This document shows positions 45,336 through 53,960 of a DNA stretch of 64,000 bases, piece by piece. Under the pieces are notes generated by a model, which was not told the origin of the DNA, made no database searches, and was given only the letters and a program-made list of their open reading frames with translations. The DNA is taken from positions 1-64,000 of the forward strand of contig JASHNX010000094.1 of assembly GCA_030041415.1 (NCBI GenBank). Reading direction: 5' to 3'. A program made the translations under genes and the position numbers. This stretch comes from Candidatus Sulfotelmatobacter sp. GTDB lineage: Bacteria; Acidobacteriota; Terriglobia; Terriglobales; Acidobacteriaceae. Every line of letters starts with the position of its first letter. The stretch's first letter is position 1.

Positions 45336-45543
45336 TGAGGTTCATCTTAAGGAGGGATGAGAAGTGCAGTCAAACTGTCCATACGCGGGACCGCATGGGT
45401 AGGCGCCCGCTCGATAGGTACCGCATGCAATAGTCTCTAGCGGCGACTATGGTTCCACCCGCAATTGTCCCACTTGCAATTCCTTCACGATTCCCATTAG
45501 CTTTCCACTAGGCTTATAGAGAACGTAAAATTGGGGCGCTCGC

Positions 45544-45981
45544 ATGCAACGCTGCAAACTCTGCGCCATGTTGGCGGCGCTGTTCTTGTCATACCAACTT
45601 CAATCTTTCGCTCAAACCTCGGACACCATCCGCGTTCTTGGCCTCGAAAACGCCTGGAACGAAGCTGAGAGCCACAAGGATGTCAAAGCTCTTATCGCTC
45701 TGCTTGCTCCCACCTTCGTATATACGGATGCGGATGGCGCTTTCTCCGACAGGACGCAGTTTCTTGCCGGCATACCAGGCGTCACCTCCACCCAGATCGT
45801 CAATGAGGGGATGAAGGCCGACTCCTACGGTGAGACTATCGTTGTGACTGGTGCGTACCGTGAACAAGGCACCGACAACGGGAAGCCTTACTCACTCCGG
45901 GGCCGCTTCACCGACACATGGATTCATCAGAACGGTCAATGGCTGTGCGTCGCCAGCCAGGAAACCTTGATCGCTCACTAA
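45544..45981 (+). CDS. Exported NTF2-like (DUF4440) protein
   Basis: 145 residues. A signal peptide (MLAALFLSYQLQSFAQ) precedes an NTF2-like cone fold with the DUF4440 pattern LENAWNEAESHKDVKALIAL, then FVYTDADGAFSDRTQFL, VTGAYREQGTDNG and a C-terminal FTDTWIHQNGQWLCVASQET. Such proteins bind small hydrophobic ligands or act as isomerase-like enzymes; no catalytic residues could be named. It is divergent from the kinase gene, with a 208-base gap between. Confidence 0.85.
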   Translation: MQRCKLCAMLAALFLSYQLQSFAQTSDTIRVLGLENAWNEAESHKDVKALIALLAPTFVYTDADGAFSDRTQFLAGIPGVTSTQIVNEGMKADSYGETIVVTGAYREQGTDNGKPYSLRGRFTDTWIHQNGQWLCVASQETLIAH

Positions 45982-46073
45982 GAGATACGGTATAGGCCCG
46001 CCCAGGCCTCCGCTGTCCGGCTCTCAGGGGTGTCGAGAAATCCCGATTCCACTCGTCGAGCAGGGCTGGCATG

Positions 46074-48182
46074 CTAGATCGCTGCAGCCTGCTCTCTGCG
46101 CCGCGCCTGAATTTCGATGTAGATATTCACGAGAGATACCGCTGCCGGGGTCACTCCCGGAATGCGCGAGGCCTGCGCCAAAGTTCGCGGGCGCACATGA
46201 TTCAGTTTCTCCTGCATCTCCCGCGAAAGCCCGCTGACTGAGCAATATTCGAACCACTCCGGGATGGCCCGCTGCTCCGATTTTTTTAGCCGCTCAATGG
46301 CCTTCTGCTGCTGCAGTAAATATCCCTCATACTTGATTTCGGTTTCGACCGACTTCAGCTCATTGCGGATTTCGGAAGCAAGAGCGCCGGAACCCACGCC
46401 GATTTCATCATCCCGGAAAAAAGTAGGATCGAGATCCCGCAAGATCGGAGCCAATCTTTCAATTGTGATCTCGGGCCGTTTCAACAGTTGGGCAAGAGTC
46501 TGGCCCAGTGCGGAGGTCACCGCGGCATCCACGGGATCGTTGGCAAAAGCTGGTTCCTCGCCCGCGCTCTGCGCGCGCTCGGAATGACATCGATTGAGAG
46601 TGTCGATGTACTCCGGTCTGAGTTTTGTGGACTCGAGCAGTTTCTTCAAATTCCCCAGCCGCCCCTGCTTGCGCTGGAAATCCTTCCACGCCTCGTCGGA
46701 AATCAAGCCTGCACGTCGCCCGTGCGGCGTAAGCCTCCGGTCGGCATTGTCGATACGCAGATGAAGGCGGAATTCTGCGCGCGAAGTGAACATCCGATAC
46801 GGCTCGTTTGTTCCCTTCGAAATCAAATCGTCGATCAGGATCGCGGTGTACGCCTCCGTTCGGTCAAGAATCAAGGGCTGTTCGCTTTTCACGCTCAACG
46901 CCGCGTTGATTCCCGCCATCAATCCCTGGCAGGCCGCTTCTTCGTATCCAGAAGTGCCATTGATCTGTCCCGCGAGAAAGAGTCCTGCAATCTTCTTGGT
47001 TTCGAGAGTACGTTGCAATTCCGTCGGGTCGATTGAGTCATATTCGATCGCATATCCCGGACGGAGCATCTCCGCCGTCTCTAGCCCCGGAATCGACTTC
47101 AAAATCCCCAGCTGCACTTCGACCGGCAGCGACGTGCTCATGCCGTTCACGTAAATTTCGTGGGTGTTCAGCCCCTCCGGTTCGAGATATAGTTGATGCA
47201 TCTCCTTGTCGGGGAATTTGACAATCTTGTCCTCGATCGAGGGGCAATAGCGCGGCCCGATCGATTGAATCTGCCCGCTGTACATGGGCGAACGATGAAC
47301 GTTTTCCCGGATGATGCGGTGAGTTTCCGGCGTCGTAAACGCGATGTAGCAGGGAACCTGTTTGTCGTGATGCGCCACTCGCTTGGTGCGGAAGCTGAAT
47401 GGCGTGGGGTCGTCATCTCCGGGTTGGAGAGTAAAGCGCGACCAGTCGATCGTGCGTCCATCAAGGCGCGGCGGAGTGCCGGTTTTCAGTCGGCAACCAC
47501 GCAGCCCGAGCTTCTTTAATGCTTCGCCGAGCAAGACCGCATTTGGTTCTCCCGATCTTCCCGCTGGATATTGTTGTTCGCCGCAATGAATGAGTCCATT
47601 GAGAAAAGTCCCCGTCGTGATGATTACCGCCTGAGCACCCACTGTGCGGCCATCGCGCAGGCGAACGCCGCGGACGACGCGAGCGGAACTTTGCTCCCCC
47701 GGACGGCCGAGGGCGGCCGTCCCCACATGACCATTCCGCTTCTCGGCCGGAGATCCTTCGCTTCGCTCAGGATGGCAGAATTTATCATCGCCGATGATCA
47801 ATTCCGCCACTTCCGCCTGCTTGATCTTCAAATTCGGCTGCGACTCAAGAACCGCGCGCATTTTCAGCCGGTAGGCTTGCTTGTCGCATTGCGCCCGCGG
47901 CGACCACACGGCTGGACCACGCGAAGTATTCAACAACCGAAATTGAATTCCAACTGCGTCCGTGATCTCGCCCATGATTCCGCCCAGAGCGTCGACCTCG
48001 CGAACCAAATGTCCCTTTGCAATCCCGCCGATCGCTGGATTGCATGACATCTGCGCGATCAGATCGACATTCAGAGTGTAGAGCGCTGTCTTCAGCCCCA
48101 TCCGGGCCGAAGCCATCGCGGCTTCGCATCCAGCGTGACCGGCTCCGACGACAACGATGTCGAGTTTTTCGGTGAACAGCAT
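46074..48182 (-). CDS. mnmG: tRNA uridine-34 5-carboxymethylaminomethyl modification enzyme MnmG, enlarged by repeat inserts
   Basis: FAD-dependent partner of MnmE in wobble-uridine modification. It starts [20 protein letters not shown] with the dinucleotide-binding motif, then [20 protein letters not shown], the [10 protein letters not shown] and SLPVEVQ segments, and ends with [15 protein letters not shown]. Its 702 residues exceed the usual length of about 630. Two extra segments explain most of this: one with [16 protein letters not shown] after LIIGDDKF, one with [18 protein letters not shown] after YIDTLNR. Both translate a dispersed repeat in frame. The ATG at 48182 fits the family; an upstream ATG at 48233 would add an unusual tail. 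Confidence 0.94.
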   Translation of the reverse strand: MLFTEKLDIVVVGAGHAGCEAAMASARMGLKTALYTLNVDLIAQMSCNPAIGGIAKGHLVREVDALGGIMGEITDAVGIQFRLLNTSRGPAVWSPRAQCDKQAYRLKMRAVLESQPNLKIKQAEVAELIIGDDKFCHPERSEGSPAEKRNGHVGTAALGRPGEQSSARVVRGVRLRDGRTVGAQAVIITTGTFLNGLIHCGEQQYPAGRSGEPNAVLLGEALKKLGLRGCRLKTGTPPRLDGRTIDWSRFTLQPGDDDPTPFSFRTKRVAHHDKQVPCYIAFTTPETHRIIRENVHRSPMYSGQIQSIGPRYCPSIEDKIVKFPDKEMHQLYLEPEGLNTHEIYVNGMSTSLPVEVQLGILKSIPGLETAEMLRPGYAIEYDSIDPTELQRTLETKKIAGLFLAGQINGTSGYEEAACQGLMAGINAALSVKSEQPLILDRTEAYTAILIDDLISKGTNEPYRMFTSRAEFRLHLRIDNADRRLTPHGRRAGLISDEAWKDFQRKQGRLGNLKKLLESTKLRPEYIDTLNRCHSERAQSAGEEPAFANDPVDAAVTSALGQTLAQLLKRPEITIERLAPILRDLDPTFFRDDEIGVGSGALASEIRNELKSVETEIKYEGYLLQQQKAIERLKKSEQRAIPEWFEYCSVSGLSREMQEKLNHVRPRTLAQASRIPGVTPAAVSLVNIYIEIQARRREQAAAI
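46541..46592. repeat. Dispersed repeat inserted in mnmG, copy 2
   Basis: Plus strand: GTTGGCAAAAGCTGGTTCCT then a GCGC-rich centre and CGGAATGACATCG. In mnmG it encodes the [19 protein letters not shown] segment. It matches the orientation and sequence of the copy at 21880 (GGAATGACA, GAGGAAGC). Confidence 0.7.
47690..47790. repeat. Dispersed repeat inserted in mnmG, copy 1
   Basis: Contains GGACGGCC/GGCCGTCC (47701-47708 and 47715-47722) and then ATCCTTCGCTTCGCTCAGGA at 47754-47773. In mnmG this encodes [16 protein letters not shown] and the [10 protein letters not shown] stretch. Two different palindromic units appear to be joined here. Confidence 0.7.
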
Positions 48183-48329
48183 CGTTAGTTTAAGCGGAGA
48201 AAACCGCCCACCCCGTCCAATTTCCTCTTTCATTCTAGCAACTTGCCGCGATTCGTGATCCTCATCACTGGTCCTGCAAGGCATTTGCGGTATAGTGATC
48301 CCTAATCATGCTGCGCGCCGGAGGCGATC

Positions 48330-49034
48330 ATGAATACCGCTGAATTTTTCGAGAAACTGGAAGCATCCATCGCCAAATACGATCTACTCTGTCATCCCTT
48401 TTACCGCGCATGGGCGGACGGAAAGTTGACGCGAGACGACCTGCGCGAATACGCGCGTCACTACTATCACCACGTCGAAGCCTTCCCGTGTTACCTGGCA
48501 GCATTCGCGTTACGGCTGGAAGAGGGCGAGTTACGGCGGGCGGTGCTGGCAAATATGTGCGATGAGAAAGGCGCAGCGGAGAAGAAATCGGGGAAAGATG
48601 CGGTGCCGCACTCGGAATTGTGGCTTGATTTTGCCGAAAGCATGGGATCGAGGCGCGACTTGAACTGGCACCTGCCAGTAGCAGAGGTTCGCGAACTCAT
48701 ACGATATTTTCATCGGGTCGCGGCTGAAGGCAGTCCGGAAGAGGCATTGGCGGCGTTTTACGCATATGAATCGCAGGTCCCGCGCATTGCTCAGGAAAAG
48801 GAGCGGGGCTTGCGCGAGATGTATGGCGCTGATGATAAAACTTGCGGGTATTTCACTTTGCACGCGACGGCCGACGTCTATCACTCGAATGTCTGGCGCA
48901 GACAACTGGAGCGGCGAATTGCGCAGAACCCCGACGCAGCCTACGCGGCGCTGGATGCGGCCGAGAATACGGCTAAAATGTTGTGGCACGCTCTGGATGG
49001 AATCGAAGCGGCGAGAATGGCTTATGCGGCTTAA
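48330..49034 (+). CDS. CADD/PqqC-like di-iron oxygenase-type protein, possible pABA synthase
   Basis: A 234-residue helical protein of the heme-oxygenase-like di-metal family. HPFYRAW at 22-28 and YYHHVEAFPCYLAAF at 45-59 match the CADD (Chlamydia protein associating with death domains) subfamily, which is known to form the folate precursor p-aminobenzoate from a tyrosine of its own chain. Metal ligands are expected among the EKG and EAHSE-like helices (here CDEKGAAEKKSGKD and ADVYHSNVWRRQLE). The gene diverges from mnmG with 147 bases between. A general oxygenase role is the alternative. Confidence 0.85.
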   Translation: MNTAEFFEKLEASIAKYDLLCHPFYRAWADGKLTRDDLREYARHYYHHVEAFPCYLAAFALRLEEGELRRAVLANMCDEKGAAEKKSGKDAVPHSELWLDFAESMGSRRDLNWHLPVAEVRELIRYFHRVAAEGSPEEALAAFYAYESQVPRIAQEKERGLREMYGADDKTCGYFTLHATADVYHSNVWRRQLERRIAQNPDAAYAALDAAENTAKMLWHALDGIEAARMAYAA

Positions 49035-49139
49035 CGAGCCGTAGCGAGAGAGGGTTACCGTTGCCTGGGGCATTTTCAAGGCATCGCGATTTTTGATTTG
49101 AAAAATTAAGTTGCCTGTTCGCTTCTGCTTCGGGCAAGA

Positions 49140-49532
49140 ATGGCGAAACCTATACCCATCGGTGCGCGCGGCAAGGCGCAGGAGAGAGTCGAGTTCAAGC
49201 ACACCCTGACGGCGCATCATCCCGATTTGCCGCCCGTCTACTCCACCCCCGACATGATTCGCCTGATGGAGACGGCAGCGTTTCATGCCCTTCATCCCTA
49301 TTGCGAAGGCGACGAAATCACGGTGGGAACGTCGATCAACGTTGAGCATCGCGCGGCCAGTAGTATCGGAGCGCAGATCAAGGCCGAGGCGGTGTTGGAA
49401 TCATTTGATGGCCGTTTCTATGCTTTGCGTGTGACCGCGAAAGACGATTGTCAGGAAATCGGACGTGGCACTGTGGGCCGCGCCGTGGTGAGCGTCGGCA
49501 AATTTACGAAGAAGATGATCGCGAAGCAGTAA
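49140..49532 (+). CDS. Thioesterase, fluoroacetyl-CoA-thioesterase-like hotdog protein
   Basis: A 130-residue single hotdog domain. The signature VYSTPDMIRLMETAAFHAL (helix that carries the catalytic Thr/Ser and Glu) and VGTSINVEHRAAS match the FlK-like thioesterase group, which hydrolyses acyl-CoA esters in the cytoplasm. The physiological ester is unknown. The ATG at 49140 is the only likely start. The next gene begins 30 bases later, so a two-gene unit is likely. Confidence 0.85.
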   Translation: MAKPIPIGARGKAQERVEFKHTLTAHHPDLPPVYSTPDMIRLMETAAFHALHPYCEGDEITVGTSINVEHRAASSIGAQIKAEAVLESFDGRFYALRVTAKDDCQEIGRGTVGRAVVSVGKFTKKMIAKQ

Positions 49533-49561
49533 GCGTTCAATTTGCACGGCGAGGTGCAAGC

Positions 49562-49918
49562 GTGATCAACGGTGCGCACGTCGTTATCTACAGCAAGAAT
49601 GCCGGATCGGACCGCGCGTTTTTTCGCGACGTTTTGAAATTCTCCTCCGTTGATGCAGGCCATGGCTGGCTGATCTTCGCCCTGCCTCCCGCAGAGGCTG
49701 CGGTCCACGATTCCGAAAGCAACGATCGTCACGAGCTTTACCTCATGTGCGATAACATTGAGGCAACGCGGAGGGAGCTGAAGTCAAAAAAAGTGAAAGT
49801 ATCGGAGATTACTCAGCAGCGCTGGGGAAAAGTTGCCAGCTTCACGCTCCCCGGTGGCGGGAAAATCGGAATCTACGAGCCGAGTCATGCGAGCCCGCTG
49901 AAACCTGGCCACAAATAG
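49562..49918 (+). CDS. VOC family protein, single domain
   Basis: A 118-residue VOC-fold protein with the pattern VVIYSKNAGSDRAFFRDVL and a C-terminal FTLPGGGKIGIYEPSH. It belongs to the glyoxalase/dioxygenase fold; single modules dimerise to build the metal or ligand site. Substrate unknown. The start GTG at 49562 follows GAGGTG; an ATG at 49448 in frame lies inside the thioesterase gene and is not credible. It is followed 15 bases on by a phosphoesterase gene. Confidence 0.85.
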   Translation: MINGAHVVIYSKNAGSDRAFFRDVLKFSSVDAGHGWLIFALPPAEAAVHDSESNDRHELYLMCDNIEATRRELKSKKVKVSEITQQRWGKVASFTLPGGGKIGIYEPSHASPLKPGHK

Positions 49919-49933
49919 ACTCCTACCGGTCCA

Positions 49934-50407
49934 ATGCCCTCCATTACGATTGGCGTCATCTCCGACACGCACGGTTTACTGCGGCCGGAGGCAATTAGAG
50001 GTCTCCAAGGAGCGGAACATATCATTCATGCAGGCGATGTAGGGGCCCGGGGGATTCTTACAGATATTTCTGCAATCGCCCCGCTCACGGCGGTGCGCGG
50101 CAACGTCGATAAAGGGGTATGGGCACAAAAGCTCGCGGAAACGGAAGTGGTCGAGATCGGTGGAGTTTTAATTTACGTGCTGCATGACCTGGTCAAGCTG
50201 GATCTCAATCCAAGGACCGCGGGATTCAGCGTAGTAATTTCTGGGCACAGCCACATTCCCAGGCAGGAAATACGCGATGGAGTTCTGTATTTCAATCCCG
50301 GCAGCGCCGGGCCGCGAAGGTTCAAGCTTCCTGTCGCGATTGGCAGGCTCATCGTCGACTCTGGCCAAGTGCTGGCGGAGACGATCACGCTCGATCCGGC
50401 AAAGTGA
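49934..50407 (+). CDS. Metallophosphoesterase of the YfcE/MJ0936 type
   Basis: A 157-residue calcineurin-like phosphoesterase. The metal-binding motifs are in order: SDTHGLLRPEA, HAGDVGARG, RGNVDKG, LHD and GHSHIPRQE. Family members hydrolyse phosphodiesters such as bis-p-nitrophenyl phosphate in vitro, and no natural substrate is settled. The ATG at 49934 starts directly on the first strand. It lies at the end of a short run with the thioesterase and VOC genes, before tgt. Confidence 0.9.
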   Translation: MPSITIGVISDTHGLLRPEAIRGLQGAEHIIHAGDVGARGILTDISAIAPLTAVRGNVDKGVWAQKLAETEVVEIGGVLIYVLHDLVKLDLNPRTAGFSVVISGHSHIPRQEIRDGVLYFNPGSAGPRRFKLPVAIGRLIVDSGQVLAETITLDPAK

Positions 50408-50499
50408 ATCATTCGGCCCGAAAGTCACGATCCTGGTTTTTAGGGCGCTGACGGTAACAGTTGCTACGTGGCCCATTTACAATCCCAAACAAATTCCTT

Positions 50500-51648
50500 A
50501 TGGCCATTCAGTTTCATGTCGATGCTCGCCACGGAAATGCTCGCTCCGGCCGTTTGGTCACGCATCATGGTGTGATTGAAACGCCCGTGTTTATGCCCGT
50601 AGGCACTGCCGCAACAGTCAAGGGTGTTCCGCAGGACTTACTCGAAGAACTCGGCGTTCAGATTCTTCTCAGCAATACATATCACCTGTATCTTCGGCCG
50701 GGAGTTGAAATTGTGCGCCGATTCGGCGGACTGCATGATTTCATGGCATGGCCTCGAGCGATTCTTACCGATTCCGGCGGATTTCAGGTATTCAGTTTGA
50801 ACGAACTCCGCAAGGTCACCGAGGAAGGCGTGACTTTTCGATCTCACCTTGATGGCTCCTCGCATTTCTTTACGCCGGAGAGCGCTATTGAGGCCCAGAT
50901 CGGGCTCGGCGCCGACATCATTATGGCGTTCGATGAGTGTACGGAATATCCGGCGGATCGAGCCCGAGCTCGCGAATCGATGGAGTTGACGCTGCGCTGG
51001 GCTGCGCGCAGCAAGAAATACTTCGAAGAGCATAAGCATGAGACGCCTTGGAGATTCGCGGGCGAAAGTGGCCGCAACACTCAATCCCTCTTCGGCATCG
51101 TGCAGGGTGGTATGGACTTGGAGCTGCGAAAAGAATCAGCGGAACGCACCATCGAGATCGACTTCCCCGGTTACGCCATCGGAGGGCTCAGCGTCGGCGA
51201 GCCGCGTGAACGCACCCGCGAAGTGGTAGAAGCGACGCTTCAATACTTGCCGAAAGACAAGCCGCGCTATCTGATGGGTGTGGGCACCCCTGAAGAAATT
51301 GTTGAATACTCCAATCTCGGCATCGACATGATGGATTGTGTCCTGCCCACGCGCGCTGCCCGGCACGGCCTGCTCTTTACCTCTGAAGGCAAGATTTCCA
51401 TCAAGCAGGCGCGGTATACTGAAGACGAAGGGCCGCTGGATCGAAATTGCGGATGCTTGGTTTGTCGGAGTTATTCTCGCGCGTATTTGCGACACCTCTA
51501 CGCGGCGGGAGAAATATTAGCTCAGGTTTTGAACACGCTGCACAACCTGAGTTTCTACCTTGACACTATGCGGCGGGTACGTCATTCTATTCAACTTGGG
51601 GAAGAGTCGCGTTTTATCTCCGAGGTTTGGTCTCGACCAAAACCGTGA
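50500..51648 (+). CDS. tgt: tRNA-guanine (queuine) transglycosylase
   Basis: A 382-residue enzyme that exchanges guanine-34 for the queuosine precursor in tRNAs with GUN anticodons. Catalytic Asp is in LTDSGGFQVFSL, the second in VLPTRAARHG (NCVLPTR-like segment MMDCVLPTRAAR), and the zinc site is CGCLVCRSYSRAYLRHL plus a later His. The ATG at 50500 starts the family core; an in-frame TTG at 50461 gives an odd extension. It leads the tgt-yajC-secD-secF group, as in many bacteria. Confidence 0.95.
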   Translation: MAIQFHVDARHGNARSGRLVTHHGVIETPVFMPVGTAATVKGVPQDLLEELGVQILLSNTYHLYLRPGVEIVRRFGGLHDFMAWPRAILTDSGGFQVFSLNELRKVTEEGVTFRSHLDGSSHFFTPESAIEAQIGLGADIIMAFDECTEYPADRARARESMELTLRWAARSKKYFEEHKHETPWRFAGESGRNTQSLFGIVQGGMDLELRKESAERTIEIDFPGYAIGGLSVGEPRERTREVVEATLQYLPKDKPRYLMGVGTPEEIVEYSNLGIDMMDCVLPTRAARHGLLFTSEGKISIKQARYTEDEGPLDRNCGCLVCRSYSRAYLRHLYAAGEILAQVLNTLHNLSFYLDTMRRVRHSIQLGEESRFISEVWSRPKP

Positions 51649-51878
51649 CCTCGCTGAAGGACCTTCCCGGATTCAAGCCTGAGCAGTAAATGATCCGGCC
51701 AGAATCGATCGGCACTCCCGTCGCGAAATGACAGGGCTGTTGTCTTGCAGGAGGGGAGCAGGGGTTTGCGGAGCAGCGCCTGCTGATCTTCCGGAAACGG
51801 ATCGTGCCCAGGATGCATGAAATTCCCGGGACGGTTACGCTTGAGGCGAATCTGCGCGAGTGAGTGTACTCGACGAAT
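51649..51878. other. Gap between tgt and yajC
   Basis: 230 bases with no gene I can support. A minus-strand frame crosses it but also covers the end of tgt. It includes AGGAGGGGAGCAGGGG at 51771-51786. A promoter for yajC-secD-secF may lie here. Confidence 0.35.
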
Positions 51879-52208
51879 ATGCAATCTTTCTTAGCTATTC
51901 AGGCAAGCGGTGGCATGGGGCTTCTCGCAGGTGCGGTGCTGTTCATCTTTTTGTTCGGCATCTTATATCTGGTCATGATTCTTCCGCAGCAGCGCCGCCA
52001 GAAGAAATGGCATGCCATGCTGGATGCGCTGAAGACCGGCGACAAAATCGTGACCAGCGGCGGACTGCGGGGAACCATCGTAGCCCTGAAGGACGATTCG
52101 GTGTACTTGCGCGTACCTCCCGATAATCTCCGGGTGGAAGTGACTAAGGCGTCGGTTACCCAGGTGACGACCGGCGAAGAAGAAGTCAAAACCAAAGCAG
52201 CATCTTAA
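51879..52208 (+). CDS. yajC: Preprotein translocase subunit YajC
   Basis: 109 residues: one membrane helix at about 13-36 (LLAGAVLFIFLFGILYLVMI), then PQQRRQKKWHAMLDALKTGD and VTSGGLRGTIVALKDD. YajC associates with SecDF. The start is ATG at 51879 or GTG at 51864 in the same frame. It precedes secD by 37 bases. Confidence 0.93.
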   Translation: MQSFLAIQASGGMGLLAGAVLFIFLFGILYLVMILPQQRRQKKWHAMLDALKTGDKIVTSGGLRGTIVALKDDSVYLRVPPDNLRVEVTKASVTQVTTGEEEVKTKAAS

Positions 52209-52245
52209 CTATCGACAGTCCCTTTGATCAGGAATTGGTTTCGCT

Positions 52246-53862
52246 ATGAATAAAGATTTCGGCTGGAAAGTCGCACTCATTGTCGGAACCTTGCTCGTCT
52301 TTTTGTATGGAATTTTTGGCATCCCCCAGAGCCTTTCCGGCGGAGGGCTGCTCGCCGCGATCACGAACCGCATTCACCTCGGTCTTGATCTGAAAGGCGG
52401 TACGCACCTGATCCTGCAGGTGCAGGTGAATGATGCGGTCAATGTCGATTCCGATAATGCCGTGGAGATCCTCAAGGAGCAGCTCAACAAGCGTAAGATC
52501 GCCTTCGCCGATATCTCCAAGCCTGATCCGGCCAACGCCCCAGACAGGATCGTGATCAAAGGCGTCTCGCCGGAGGCGCGCAAAGATCTGCTGGATATTG
52601 CTTCCGAACGCCTTGCGGAGTATGACCTCAGCTCGGGCGCGGATAATTCCTGGACCCTCACGATGAAACCGCAAATGCTGGCCGATCTTAAGAACAAGGC
52701 GGTCACGCAGGCCATCGAGACAATCCGAAACCGCATTGATGCTCTTGGCGTCAGTGAGCCGACAATCCAGGAGCACGGACTCGGCCAGTACCAGATTTTG
52801 GTGCAATTGCCCGGGGTCGACGACCCAGGCCGCGTGAAAGACATCATGCAGTCCACTGCCATGCTTGAGATCAAGCAGGTTTTGGGCGGCCCTTACCCCA
52901 GCGAAGAGGCCGCGCTGCAAGATAAGGGCGGGGTTCTGCCGCCGGATGCCATACTCTTGCCGGGGCACGGGGCGCCCGGCGCGGCTCCAGGCGAACAGGC
53001 GTGGTATCTGCTATCTCGAGTTTCCGCCGTAAGAGGCAAAGACTTGCGAGACGCCCAGCCCAGTACCGATCAGAACGGCCAGCCTAACGTGCGTTTCGAA
53101 CTGACCGGTGAAGGTGGTCAGCGCTTCTTCGACTTCACTTCGAACCACGTTGGCGACAGTCTGGCGGTCGTGCTCGATAACAAAGTGCAGGAAGTTGCAA
53201 ATATCAAAGAGGCCATCCGCGATAGCGGGGAGATCAGCGGCGGCAGCATGAGCGAGCAACAGGCCAAGGATCTTTCTATGATCCTGCGTTCGGGCGCATT
53301 GCCCGCCGGTATCAAGTATCTCGAAGAGCGAACTGTCGGACCCTCGCTGGGCAGCGACTCGATTCGGCACGGTGTAACGGCGGCCATCATTGGCATGCTG
53401 GCGGTTTTGATGTTCATGCTGATTTATTACCGCGCAGCGGGAATTAATGCAGATGTTGCGTTGCTTCTGAACCTCATCATTCTTCTGGGATTCATGGGTT
53501 ATTTCGAAGCCGTGCTCACCCTACCTGGAATCGCCGGAGTGATTCTGACCGTCGGTATGGGCGTAGACTCGAACGTCCTGATTTTTGAGCGCATTCGTGA
53601 GGAGTTGCGCAACGGCAAAACCCCCCCTTCGGCCGTGGATCAGGGTTTCAGCCACGCATGGATCACCATCGTTGATACGCATGTGACTACGATTGTTTCG
53701 GCGGCAATCTTGTTTATCTTCGGAACCGGACCGGTGAAGGGTTTTGCCGTGACGCTCACCTTCGGTCTGTTGGCAAATCTGTTCACGGCTGTTTTTGTTT
53801 CGCGCGTAATTTTTGATTGGGTGTTGAGCCGCAAGCAGCGCGGTGAAGCGTTGAGCATTTAA
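52246..53862 (+). CDS. secD: Protein translocase subunit SecD
   Basis: 538-residue inner-membrane protein that, with SecF, uses the proton gradient to finish protein export. An N-terminal helix (about 8-25) precedes LGLDLKGGTHLILQV and the large periplasmic domain; the C-terminal half has five helices with VGPSLGSDSIRHG, GVILTVGMGVDSNVLIFERI and a final FVSRVIFDWV. All family features are present. It is followed by secF after 98 bases that include an inverted repeat. Confidence 0.97.
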   Translation: MNKDFGWKVALIVGTLLVFLYGIFGIPQSLSGGGLLAAITNRIHLGLDLKGGTHLILQVQVNDAVNVDSDNAVEILKEQLNKRKIAFADISKPDPANAPDRIVIKGVSPEARKDLLDIASERLAEYDLSSGADNSWTLTMKPQMLADLKNKAVTQAIETIRNRIDALGVSEPTIQEHGLGQYQILVQLPGVDDPGRVKDIMQSTAMLEIKQVLGGPYPSEEAALQDKGGVLPPDAILLPGHGAPGAAPGEQAWYLLSRVSAVRGKDLRDAQPSTDQNGQPNVRFELTGEGGQRFFDFTSNHVGDSLAVVLDNKVQEVANIKEAIRDSGEISGGSMSEQQAKDLSMILRSGALPAGIKYLEERTVGPSLGSDSIRHGVTAAIIGMLAVLMFMLIYYRAAGINADVALLLNLIILLGFMGYFEAVLTLPGIAGVILTVGMGVDSNVLIFERIREELRNGKTPPSAVDQGFSHAWITIVDTHVTTIVSAAILFIFGTGPVKGFAVTLTFGLLANLFTAVFVSRVIFDWVLSRKQRGEALSI

Positions 53863-53864
53863 AG

Positions 53865-53925
53865 AATTGGGTAAGTTTGGTGACGGGTAATTGAACCGAT
53901 ACCCAATTTCCCAATTACTCAATCA
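53865..53925. repeat. Inverted repeat between secD and secF
   Basis: AATTGGGTA at 53865-53873 pairs with TACCCAATT at 53900-53908, and GGGTAATTG in the loop partly pairs with CCAATTACT at 53911-53919. It resembles a low-complexity element repeated in other genomes of this group. A role in separating secD from secF expression is possible. Confidence 0.5.
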
Positions 53926-53960
53926 GTCGAACTGACTCGAACTGATAAGGGGCAATACAG

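Noticed and set aside
45357-45440. 27-codon frame preceded by AAGGAGGG, upstream of the kinase start
   Set aside because: The ribosome site is good, but the spacing is very short and the peptide has no plausible pattern; it may be chance.
51591-51884. Minus-strand frame of 97 codons between tgt and yajC
   Set aside because: It overlaps the tgt end, has no recognisable sequence and no ribosome site.
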